Assembly (NCBI GenBank): GCA_032158295.1
Contig: CM063243.1
Coordinates: 14,917,635-14,981,634, forward strand
DNA length: 64,000 bases
Direction of reading: 5' to 3'
Source: Pycnopodia helianthoides
Taxonomy: Eukaryota > Echinodermata > Asteroidea > Forcipulatida > Asteriidae
Shown here: piece by piece, positions 1 through 15,553 of the stretch
Numbering within the stretch: position 1 is the stretch's first letter
Layout: each line of letters starts with the position of its first letter
Position numbers and translations under genes: made by a program
Notes under the pieces: model-generated
Database searches by the model: none
The model's input: only the letters and a program-made list of their open reading frames with translations
What the model was told of the DNA's origin: nothing

Positions 1-558
1 AATGATGTGGTTCGTCATTTCCAACATCCAAAAGCTCTTGTTACACTAAGTTATTTAAGGATCAATTACATGCCACTGTTATGTGCTTGTTTTGTTTTCT
101 TGTTTGTTTGGGTGTGGTGTTTGTTTATTTGTTTGTTGTTTTTTATTCATATTAGAAAAAACATTCCCATTGTTTTGATTTACACTATGTATTTTTATGA
201 CATTGTACTTTGTGCATGTAGCTAGAGGATTCAATCCTTCAATTCATTTGAACTCCGATTGAAATGAGTTCACTCTTACATGAAATTTTCCTTTTTTCCC
301 CCCTTTTTTTAATTGATGGCTACAAATTTAAGCTGAGTTGCATAAATTCAAACCTGAAACAAGAGATCCTCTTCCATCATCTTTCTTGCCTTAACCCTTG
401 GGGTATCTGTTTGGCACGTTATAGTTTACATACATGGGTTGTATAGATACCTTTGTCAGTGGGGGAGATTAATGGAGGACTGTGTAGGACTGTGTAGCAT
501 CTTTCAACACCTAAATGCTGGGTCAATATACATACACTATGTCTTACCGCATCTATAG

Positions 559-5060
<4,502 letters not shown>

Positions 5061-5327
5061 TCATAAAGAATCGACCATACAGTTGCTATTAACCCTCTTG
5101 CTGTCTGACCATTCAATACCATTCACTGTTTTGAATGAAAGATAAACTATGCCAGCCTGCAATATGATACCATGAGGGAATGCATGTACACAGTATACAG
5201 TTAGTTCTGTGCACAGTTGTGCCACCGTACACAACCTTGGCAGTTGAATGGTTTCAAATGGTTGGTCAACTCACTGGAAAATGTTGCCAAGAGTCACTGA
5301 GAGTAGGAGGGTTAAGCGAGATATCAT

Positions 5328-5730
5328 TAGGGACTAATTTCTTAAAGCTGTTCAGCAGAAAATTATGCTTAGCCATTTTTTCTACCAAGCAAAAATTAGC
5401 AGGGAACCGGTCACAAACAATATACATCGCATGAGTTGTTGGGGGGGCATGGGTTGATTAAACCTGTTTCTGCTAAGCAAGATTTTTCTGTGCCAAGCAT
5501 TTTTGTATGCTTAACAGCTTTATGAAATTGGGCCTAGGACCCAATTGCATAAAGCTGTCGAAGCAGAAAATACTGCTCAGTAAGTTTCTTTGCCAAGCAA
5601 ATAATGAGCAGGGCACCAGTCGCAACTATGTAAACTATAAGGAATTTTGGCTGGTAACCTGCTTCTGCTGGGCAAGATTTGTATGGGCTAAGCAATTTTT
5701 TTGTGTACAGGCTTTATGAAATTGGACCCT
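5328..5730. mobile_element. Two abutting MITE-like elements
   Basis: Two head-to-tail copies of the same family, 5328-5535 and 5536-5730. Each begins near GGACYAATT(T/G)C(T/A)TAAAGCTG and ends GCTTTATGAAATTGG(G/A)CC. They join directly at GGGCCTAGGACCC and lie just after the TRIM9-like stop codon, probably in its 3' UTR or just beyond. Confidence 0.6.
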
Positions 5731-8700
5731 AATCTCCAGCAATGTATACCACATGGTATTTCTGCTGGTGACATGTCTCCCTATGTAATAATTTGTCTGT
5801 ATTCAGCAACTTTGTGTTCCTGGCTGGAATCTTGCCCAGTGTAGTACATGCAGTACTTGTCTGTATCGCAGTCTTGAAGTTTATGCACACTTTTCATTTA
5901 TAGCATGTTCACTACTGCTGTAGTCTAAATACCAGTAACCATTAAGTTGCTTTAGGTTTGAATGTAACTTCTAAAAAAGGAAAAACAAACAAACAAATTT
6001 TTGAGATCCTCAGTGGGCATGATACAATATGAAACACATTATACCAATGTTTTTAACTTCTGGCTGCCTAAACTACACCAATGTTGAACAATCAGTATTT
6101 AATGGTGTGCTTGTTTATATCTGTATTTTAAGAACTACACTACGTCTTAGGGCTAATTTTTGTTTAACTTGCCAGTTAAGTTTTGTTTCAGCATTGTTTT
6201 GTAACTCGAGATATTTCACTGTAACACCGTGGCAATGTAATGTTGCAGTATCCGTTAAAGATGTTACAGAACTATATTTGCAGGATTTTTAGCCTTCGAG
6301 AACGGCTCCGCTAGGGTTGAAGCGTAAGGCCAGTAACTTTTTTTTTGCATTTATACCATAGGTCCTTTTGGTTGGTAAGCAGTTTTCTACAGCCAATACT
6401 ATTTTCTCAGAACTATAATATTCCCGCAGTATCTACCCTTCTGGTGCTTTCCTCTAAGCTACTCATTTTTTGAGTAAATTAAAGTAGATGCGCTCAGAAA
6501 AATGTCCCTTGTGCCACTGAAGTGTTCCTTTCAAATGCAGTGCAGTTGGTTGCCTCTAGATTGCCTGTAAAATTGCCTCGTGTGAAAAGGCTCTCCCCCC
6601 CAAAAAAATCAAATCAAAACAAAACAAAACAAAAAGCAGTCTTAAGTAAAATGCCAGTATTGCTGTTGTAGATCATAAGAATGCTTCATTGGTTTACTAT
6701 GTTATACTTGTGTGTGTGTGCTTCTATCATCTTATCAACATCATAGTAATATAACACTTGTAAAGGGCAATGTATCCAAAGCGACAAGAAGGCGCGAACA
6801 TAAAGAGCAAAAACAGAAAAACAAGAACACCTAATTAAACTGTGCCATTGTTTGCAATTGTCTTGTGGTGAGTTTTGGGGGAAGTTTTTAAAAGAGTTGA
6901 GGGATGAAATAGAGCGAATGTTGTGAGGTGCAGCAGTACAGAAAGATATATCTCCCCAGGAGCAATAAGAACATTATAGTCATAGCTCATGTTAATGGCC
7001 ACCAGAATATCTGAATGCTTGCCTCACCCGTATGTCTTTATATAATCGTCAGTCATTCATTTGTAAATATTCCTATTAAGAAATATATTACTCCATATAA
7101 TAATTGATGAGACTAATTATATTCATGTTTTAAAGAGTACTTAATCATTGTTTTTTTGTTTTTTCTTTCATTGTCTGTATTCACAAAATTGTCTTTCTGT
7201 GACACAAACGTGTTAGTAAGCTTCGACAATAATGGTTTTGTATTCCTAATTATCCATAGACAATCATAAACAATGTTTTTTGTGTAAATAATAATAGTCG
7301 CTTTAATAAGTCCATCTTCTAAAGATTACTTGCATCGTCCTTGATCGAATGAGTGGCTGAAAGTATAGCAGTTGGAAAAAATATGATTTGTAATTGACAA
7401 ATCAAATGTTCTTTATTATATTGCCCTCCCTTGCAGTTCAAAAGAAGATAACACATTGATTATTAACAATTGTTTCTATTATTCATATTATTTGCTTTAT
7501 ACTGTACGTGATTTATTCCTTCTTCAGTATGTTTCCACTGGCTCTTGGAGTCTAAATCTTCAATTTGTTAATTTCACCCAGTTTGCCGTTATTTGACATG
7601 CACTGTTGAATTCAGGCTAAACTGAACAAGGCGTAAAGTCACTGTAATTATTGTGTTTGGAATGTATGCGATGCTTTCAATGTGTTGGGTAGGCGTTCGC
7701 ACCCATATGTCTGTTGTTGTTGCAATCACAGTTTGGTTATATCTGCCCAAACTGGTGGCATTTGGAGGCTGGTGGATGGCTGTAACATGTGCACAGGTCG
7801 TTGCAGCGATTGTCACCATGATTTACTGTCAGAGTTCAGTGGTTTTTAGTTTCTTTTCTTCACCTCTGCCACCATGAAGTGATAACTGGTTTATTGCTAA
7901 CTCAAGAATAGTCGAGAAACCTCGTACATGTACAATACTACACAGGTAAAATAGTACAAACCACAATGCTTTTTGCCATCCCGTAATAAAATGTTTGTTG
8001 CCTTTGTCGGCACTCTAAACGGCATGGCTAACTTTCTTAAAACAATTTAGGCCTATACATGAAGTATTACAAAAATTGTTTCTGTAACAGAAATTAATTT
8101 TCATACAAGAAGTGTTGTTCATCGAGAAATGAGAATATTTGCTTCATCTGTATGTAATCACAATGGTTTTACACTGTTGAAGTCACTTATCTCCTAGCAA
8201 GACTTGCTGACCAGTCTAATCATCATGCAGTTTGCCATAAATAGGGTGAGCGGCACTATCGATCAGCTAAAGTGCAGTTTGTAAGCAGTAAGCTTTGAAA
8301 AACTGGGCCAATTAATTCAATTGTTTTGCTCTGAGGTGCTTTCGTTGTTAAAGGGCGTTTTGTATAAAGCAGAAAGTATTGACGTATTTTGTCCTGAGAT
8401 AAGTTGGGTGATGAAGTTTTTGTCTTTGTTTTTTTGTTTTTGTCAACAATGGTGAACGACAAAGCAAAGGTTTGTGATGGTGTGACCTTATTTGTCATTT
8501 ATCACAACTTAGTTCCTACAAAGAAAGGAATCTTTATTTGGCTGTGAGGTGTACTCATAATGGACGTTTTTTCAACAACTGTTGAAGGAAACGTTCATTG
8601 TTTCAGGCCTTAATTCAAGGTTATATATTTAATAGGGCAGTGTAGGTAATTGATGTATTTGTTCAAACACTTTTGGACATAGTTAATTAAGGACGTGAAA

Positions 8701-10820
8701 GGATGTATTGTATCCAGTAGATGGCGGCTAAGGAACCTTTTAAATCCAATCCATTTCTGAATCAAGATGATTTCTAATCAAGTTAGTTTGCGGTGCCTTC
8801 AAATAATGATTAAAGTAGCAATATACATTTTGTAAATATCAATGTGTGGAAGAAAAAGGAAAATGGAAGGAGGACCATGGTTTAATATTTCTAGAATGTG
8901 CAAAGCTGAACAATGAGACCAACTGCAAGACGTTCCCTGGAATGTCCCTAGGTCTTATCATGTTGAAACTCTATTAAAATTCATGTCAAATTTATTCACT
9001 GATCTTTTAAATAGCCAAGTAATTTGTGATTGGTTTAAAGGTCAATACTGCCTCCCTTCTTTCCAATGTTTTTTTTTTTTTTTCGAGAAGACATTTCAAA
9101 GACGCAGTTGTGAATTTTAACACAATGTTCAAACATACCAGTGGTAAGTTCATATTTCAACATCAACGTTGCAATGTCACCCACAAAAATTTGGCTCCAA
9201 ACTTGGGAAAAGTTTTCAGACATTTTGGGAACTTTTTTGCGAAGCAAAATGAATTTAAAAAAAACAATTGAAGATGGTACATGTGATAATGTATTTTGGC
9301 TGGTAAAAAAGAAAGAAATTGAGCTTAGCTACCTTTTGTGCGTAAGCAGCTCTATAAAATTGGGCGCGGGTAAGTCACCTGGACCATGTAAATTTATTAA
9401 TGTGTTTCAGTGAAAAATTATTAAGCTTTTAATGTCATATGCCATGCCTGCCTGCCTGCCTGCCAGGTCCCGGTTCCCTGTAAATATTTCTAATACATTA
9501 ATGGCAAGGTTGTTTTTTTGTATCTGTTGTATTTGCTGTATCTTAGGGTAGACTAGTCACATGTTGTACATGCTATTAATATGGTTTAGAATCATGGATG
9601 CTGCATATGAAGGGAACCCGCGCCATGGCTTCTGCCATACAGACCTCTATGTTAACTTTTTTGTTGGTGAATGTGCGTGACTGTAGGTCATAAACTTCAC
9701 ATTCTTTTGATCCAACTTTTTCTTTCGGACTAGTCAAATCTTTAGAGGTAAATACAAGGAGTTTAATGAAAATGTTTCTGTCTTTCAAAAAACTTTTTCA
9801 GTAATCTCATGGTGTTTCTGTATTATATATACAAAACCTTTTATTTAGTATTCAATGCTCAACCTATCCTCACCTATGTACAAAAGCCGTAATACATTTT
9901 AACAGTTTGGACAAATCGGTGTGCTATTAAAAGTTAATGTCAAGTATTTATTACTATTTAAAGCATGTTTATGTTACTTGTGTACAGCTTAATCTTATTT
10001 ATTTTTCGAGCCAAGTTGTGTCAGTACTTTAAAATTTGTAGCTAACCAACAAATACAAGAATTGTAGCTAATTTGTAGCTAATCAACACATATAAAAACC
10101 TTGTCCCAGAAAAATATTTCTGGATCATTGAATTTATTTAACTGAGTGAGTGATGACCAGTTTAGGAATCGTTCACAAAAAAATTACACCTCATGTCATT
10201 TCTCCAAATGGCCTGTATCTGGTAAGCACATTTTTGTTGGTCTATCGAAACTTGTGTACTAAGCAGTTCTTTGTAAGTTGACAGATCCCTCTGCTTAGTG
10301 AAAACAATTGAAGGGAACCAGTCACAAGTAGTGTACATTACATGACATTTTGACTGGTAACCTGTACTGGTAACCAAACTTTTCTAGTGCTATGAGCACA
10401 TTTTGGTGATCAAGAGCTCAATGAAATTTTCCCAGGCTTAGGCTTATAGCTACATATTAAAAACAATTGAAATTTTCAGTAGTGATCACCCAAATAAATA
10501 CAGTGTGCATGCATCAGCTCTCCGTACTCATTCAAACGCAATGCTTCAGAATCGCCTTTCCAGTCATTCAGTATTTGTAAGTGATAATTATGAAATGAAA
10601 TCTGTTTTGTGCCAATTGATAATGACATAATTAAAGTTTAATTGAGGTTGTCTTCCCAGATTGATGTTTATAACATTATGTAGGGACTTTATATTTTGTA
10701 ACGGTATCAATTATGCAATTTGTAAGAACAGGGGGTTTTGATGTGTGAGGTAAGGCAGAGAGTTTTTATACCTTACTGAGAGTTCTTAAAATTGACATCA
10801 GTTTCTGATTTCATGTGAGT
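5731..10820. other. Intergenic region without recognisable genes
   Basis: AT-rich DNA downstream of the TRIM9-like gene. Only short unsupported open frames occur. Visible features are a degraded SINE-like tail near 6740-6800 (CACTTGTAAAGGGCAATGTATCCAAAGCG), a CCTG tetranucleotide run at 9446-9464, and end fragments of the GGGCCCAATTTCAT family near 9335-9371 and 10200-10440. Part may be a long TRIM9-like 3' UTR. Confidence 0.5.
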
Positions 10821-10862
10821 GGTTAGACCTGTTTAGGTCCGTTGTTTTCATTCGGCTCATTG

Positions 10863-10984
10863 ATTGGTCAGTATTAGCCAATCGGATGACTTATTAGCAC
10901 GGGGGCTCTGATGATTGGTCAGCCTCAAGGTGTTTTCCGCCTTCAAGTGAGTTTATAATAAACTGTTGGCATTGGGCTTTCATT
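10863..10984 (+). promoter_or_regulatory. Promoter-like cluster: three CCAAT boxes and a TATA-like box
   Basis: Inverted CCAAT boxes (ATTGG) at 10863-10867 and 10914-10918 flank a forward CCAAT at 10878-10882, and a TATAATAAA lies at 10954-10962. Several CCAAT boxes 10-40 nt apart upstream of a TATA box is a classic NF-Y promoter layout; by spacing, initiation would fall near 10985. No recognisable product follows, so this could drive an unrecognised spliced or noncoding transcript, belong to a retroelement LTR, or be chance. Confidence 0.35.
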
Positions 10985-12584
10985 CATGAGGTCTCATTCA
11001 CTCTTTCCTATTAAACTCTCAGTCAGTTCAGAAGGTCGTGGGGAAAGTTACAGCATTCTGAAAATTTCGTGCAAACTGTGAAGAGCATTTGTTTGAATGC
11101 TTTTGTACTGGGGAAATGTTTGGCGCTTTCATTCTCTTCTTTTTCTACCATGAAAAGGGTTTCACCGTTGCAACATTTTGAAGTAAGGATTGGTTAATTT
11201 GTTTGGGTACTTCCTTGAGTTTAAAATCAGCTTCAGGACTTGCTTTACTGCATGTGTAATATATAAGACAGCGTTGACAAGATAGCACATGTACTGTTGT
11301 AAATTATGTTTTCAACAAGGTAAAAGTATTTGTTTTATTTTTCAAGATGTTGGCAGTATTGTTATTTTCAAATTGCACTGTACTATGTTTTAGTTGAACT
11401 ATGTGACAAAAGAAGGGAAAATGTATCAAATGCTAATCTATCATGGCAGTGTGTAATAAACCCAAAAGGTAAACATGTGACAGCATTTTTATGTCTTTAA
11501 TTGCTCATTATTTGCAATCAACAACTGCACTTTTTGAAACAAGTTTTCTTTTATGTGGTGAAATACCACTTTTAAGCCGATGTTGTTTTACAAAAGTGAT
11601 TTCAATACCCACGACTCAATGAAAACGACTTCCTTTTGGTTCACCAGGGATGAGAAATTCCAGACACTTGAATTCAGACACTTTTATGTCTGCGTGTTGA
11701 AAATAGAGCTGTTGTTTTCTTCAGATACAGAGAAATCGTGCTCATCGATCGACTTCTCTTTAGCTCTGAGGATACTGTTCAAAGAAGATCCTACATAAAC
11801 TGGGTTAACTGAAGGTGGAAATGCCAGCATTTCAACATAGCTGCTTGAATTTGGATTCTAGTGGCAGACCTTTTGTCAGCAGTGACTCGCACCACTGGGT
11901 TCAATGGCATGGAGTTTAAACCAAATCAAGCACAGTCTACAGTCGGTTTCATAAGATTCAAGAATGATCAAAACAAGTTTTATGCAAACAAAGTCAGGCA
12001 TGTTCCCTTTGGGGTGTGTGCAGTCTTTTCACTGGCTTTAACCTCAGTTATTTTTTTTTAGTTCTTGGTATGAGCATAATTATTTTAGAAGTTCCTTATT
12101 GAACCCAATCTATTTGGACTGGATGAAAAGAGTCGTTCCCCACCCCCCTCCCCAACTTCCCTTTAATAAGTTTTTTCCTACTTTTCACACCGGTCTGAAA
12201 CTTATGGCATACACACTTATGCATAACCTCTCAAAATAAAAAAGGGTAGGGCATACAGATTGCCCCACTTAACCCCCAGTCCCCAATAGCTATGCTCTTG
12301 GTCACCCAAGACCCTGTTCTTTGCAGTCCACAGTAATCTGTGGTGCTTATAGTTTCAGCGCTTCTACATATTTTGCATTTGTCAGGGCCATGTCACACAG
12401 GGCAAGTTACGGGCAACCAGTTCAAGGCAAAATCTAGAAGAAACAAAATTTACATTTCAATTTTCACATGCTTTTCTTTGAAATAGTGAGACACCGTTAG
12501 AAAAGTATGTCTTGAGCTACCTTAGTGTTCCTTTTGCATACAGTAAAAAGACACTGAGCACTTAACCATAATTGCTCCTCACCA

Positions 12585-12745
12585 CCCAGAAGTGAATGGG
12601 TACCTGCACAGGTATAGATTGTTGATGTGAATGATTTGCAATCTGTACGCCCATTTAGCTGTGGTTGCTGTATACTCCAAAGGAGTTGAGATGAATTAAG
12701 GAATACTTAGGGCCCAAAATAATAACAATAATTATAATACACAGT
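12585..12745 (+). mobile_element. SINE body fragment
   Basis: It contains GAATGGGTACCTG, GCTGTATACTCC and GGCCCA(A)AATAATAAC blocks, also present at 13585-13800. These match the body and AT-rich tail of the tRNA-derived SINE family found repeatedly in this window. Nearby 12785-12968 holds another decayed relative (GGTTTACAAGGAGCTGTGGCGCAAT). Confidence 0.5.
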
Positions 12746-12965
12746 TCTTATAATAAAATGTGTTTTATCACACCCGAGGATAGCTCAAAGCACTCATTAT
12801 TTTATCTATGAGGTATGCTGAGTAATGTTCAAAACTTGAGACCCATTTATTTACGTAGTACCATGTAACGGTTTACAAGGAGCTGTGGCGCAATCTGCAG
12901 CCAACCATACCAGAAAACCCATCCTCTTAACAATAGGTGTACTGGGTTCCTTTTTTGTGCATTAC

Positions 12966-13295
12966 ACAATAATAATAATAATAACTGTATTTATATAGCG
13001 CCTTTTGCCAAAGGATACAAAGCGCTCAGTATTTTTACCTGCCATGTATGTGGAGCTACGTTTTTGAAGTATGAGACCTATGCATTTATAGCACAATGTA
13101 ATGGTTTACAAGGTGTGGTGGCGCAATACGCTGCCAATACACAGGACCTACGGCTTTATGTCCCTTCCGAAGGACGAAACAATAATGGTTATTTGGCATG
13201 CCGAAAGACTAAAGTGTCAAGACCAGGGCTGGAACTCGCACTCTGCTGGTCAGCCAGAGGTTAGGACCAGTGTGATTGACCACACAAGTACACTT
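12966..13295 (-). mobile_element. tRNA-derived SINE, near full length
   Basis: On the minus strand it reads from a decayed tRNA-like head (about 13290 down to 13215) through a body containing GCGCCACCACACCTTG to the tail GGCGCTATATAAATACAG followed by (TTA)n at 12966-12985. The same tail occurs in the GPCR 3' array (27096-27219, 27979-28103, 28860-28980). Better-preserved heads elsewhere (40045-40121, 17560-17650) show tRNA-Leu-like A and B boxes. Confidence 0.65.
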
Positions 13296-13559
13296 TTAAT
13301 AATATGAGGAGCCCACTTGGCTTGAAAAAGCACTTAAAACTTTGACTGCTGCAATTTTTTACGCCAATGCTGGTGCCCAGGCCCAATGGCTGAAACCACC
13401 AAAAATAACTCCATTGTGTCCCCTAATGCACATCAATACATTTTATACAGGAAAAGTGTTTCAATTTTTGAACTACAGAGGGCAGCACGTTGTACCACCA
13501 GCCTGAGAATTCTTGGGCATAGTATTTACTGTGGGGTAAGAATTCTCGGGATCAGCAGT

Positions 13560-13800
13560 CAATTAATAAATACAATGTACATGGTACCCAGGGGTATAAA
13601 TGGGTACCTGCAAGGGTAGAGATTGATATTGTGTTTGAAAAAGCCTTCGGAGCGCCACGTCAGCTCGGGCTGTATACTCCCCAGGGAACTGAGAAAGATT
13701 ACAGAAATGCTATTGGCCCAATGACCAGGGCACTAATGTAGAGCGCATTGATACGTTATTGTAAAATGCACTATATAAGAACTAGTTATTATTATTATCA
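13560..13800 (+). mobile_element. SINE 3' part with (TTA)n tail
   Basis: It reads GGTATAAATGGGTACCTG, then CTGTATACTCCCC, then AATGACCAGGGCACTAATGTAG, and ends GCACTATATAAGAAC plus (TTA)n. This is the canonical body and tail layout of the SINE family, here on the plus strand. Confidence 0.6.
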
Positions 13801-14004
13801 CCATTTGCCTGTAAAGATAGTCTCGTGTGACAAGGCCCTAAACGCGATACCAGACTGTCACTACACTCTAACAAACAGACTGACAAATAGGCATGTACAT
13901 GTATCTCAGAACCTAATCATTTATTGTCATATAAAACATCCAATGGAGTACACTGAAAAATGGCCCAACCCTAAAATTGCCCTTACATCAAGTTTTTCTG
14001 CCAT

Positions 14005-14131
14005 CGGAGCACAATTTCATGGCACTACTTACCACAGAATTCTCTGCTGAAAGTGCACTGTAAAAGCACACGATTCTATACGCTGTAAGCGCAGAATTCT
14101 ATGGTTAGCAGAGCCATGAAATTGAGCCCTG
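14005..14131. mobile_element. Short MITE-like element
   Basis: It runs from GGAGCACAATTTCATGGC to GCCATGAAATTGAGCCC with inverted ends. Inside, GCAGAATTCT motifs repeat in both orientations (near 14036, 14090), giving strong self-complementarity. Confidence 0.5.
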
Positions 14132-14973
14132 ATAAAGGAATCGGTGTCACGCCAATTTGTAGGTCATTGATCCTGAAAGGCATGCAATGTATGCCAGACT
14201 ACATGTACAGGTCTGCTTCAGTACAAGACCTACTTGGAAAAAAAAAAAAATAATTAAAAGAACATATTAAATTAAATTTAGCTAAGCCTTCTGTTGCTGA
14301 TTTATCCTGCTGGTGTAAATGGACAGAGCAAGATTTTTTCAGCAAGTTTTACATGTAAATTTGTAAAGGTTACAAATATTCCGTGAACAAGTATTTTCCC
14401 AATACTTTAAAAGAAGTCCTACACTGTCTACAAAAAAGTGAGTTAAAGTTATAAAGAACAAGTATCTGGTTACATTTTAAATGCCAGATAGCCAACACAT
14501 TTCCTTACACTTGGAGATCTTGTAACCAGCGATGAAATTGATTGAATAATTTCACACTAGATCCCCAGATTGCTCAGTTCAGGATAACCCTGTTCTACTT
14601 GCTTCTGAAAATGTCAAATAGATCTTGGGAAAACGCATCAACAAAACATGTGTCATTTGAAACAGCCAACAAAATTTTTCTTTTCTTTTTACCTCAAACC
14701 CTTCCACATGATAGACTAGAAAAAACAATCGCTACAACCAGCTATGTACAGAACTTGAATAAAAGGTCATAATGCTAGAAATAATATTTACAGGATGATT
14801 TATAAACCGATCTGTACGAAATCTGTTGAAAACTTTTTACTATTAAAGGATTTGAAGAATGAGTTAGACAATAAGAACCTTCTTTTGTACAAACTGATGG
14901 TTTACAGAAGTCCTGAGACCATTTACTGCTCAATATGGGGCATGGTAGTAATCCCCCCAACCTATATTGTGTC

Positions 14974-14979
14974 TTTATT
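14974..14979 (-). terminator. Candidate poly(A) signal for eIF4A3
   Basis: On the minus strand this reads AATAAA, about 575 nt after the eIF4A3 stop. It is a plausible cleavage signal, but no downstream GU-rich element was verified. Confidence 0.3.
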
Positions 14980-15553
14980 GTGTGATTGGAATCTCAGGAA
15001 TTCTTTAGAGGATTTTAAGGGGATACTTCTGTACAAGAGGAAAATAGTGTGTTACAGTATGGGAACATGGGGGGGTGCCCTCTGGCCCCATTTCCAGCAT
15101 GGTACACTTGAGACATGTATTAAGCTTCCATTTGGGGGTCGTACCATAAAGTTCAAAGATATGGTGCGCATCAGTGGTTCAAACGCACAGGCCTGTCTTA
15201 AAATGCGCCCATGCATTGAAATTACAAAGCAATTATTTCCCCAACACAAAACAACAGTAGTTGATGTCGTTATTTACAAGGGGTTCAAACATGTGTGAGA
15301 ACACCACACCACTGTACTCCAAAGAAACCCCCAGAGTTTTACAAAACAAGTAAATTTACTTTTTCAACAGTTACTCAAATTAAACTAAACTGTACCACGT
15401 CAGGTGCCATTTTGTCAGTAGAGCCCCACTCTACAGTGTCTTTATATTGTGTAAGTACTTGTCCAAATGTATCTAAAATATTGAGATTACTGGTCGAACA
15501 GTGGATTCCTGGCATTGAGTCAAAAGAACTTGTCTGGTCCCATATCAGCTTCC

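Noticed and set aside
14795..15298. 167-codon plus-strand open frame
   Set aside because: It lies antisense to the eIF4A3 3' UTR region, shows no known domain and has no splice partner; it is most likely chance.
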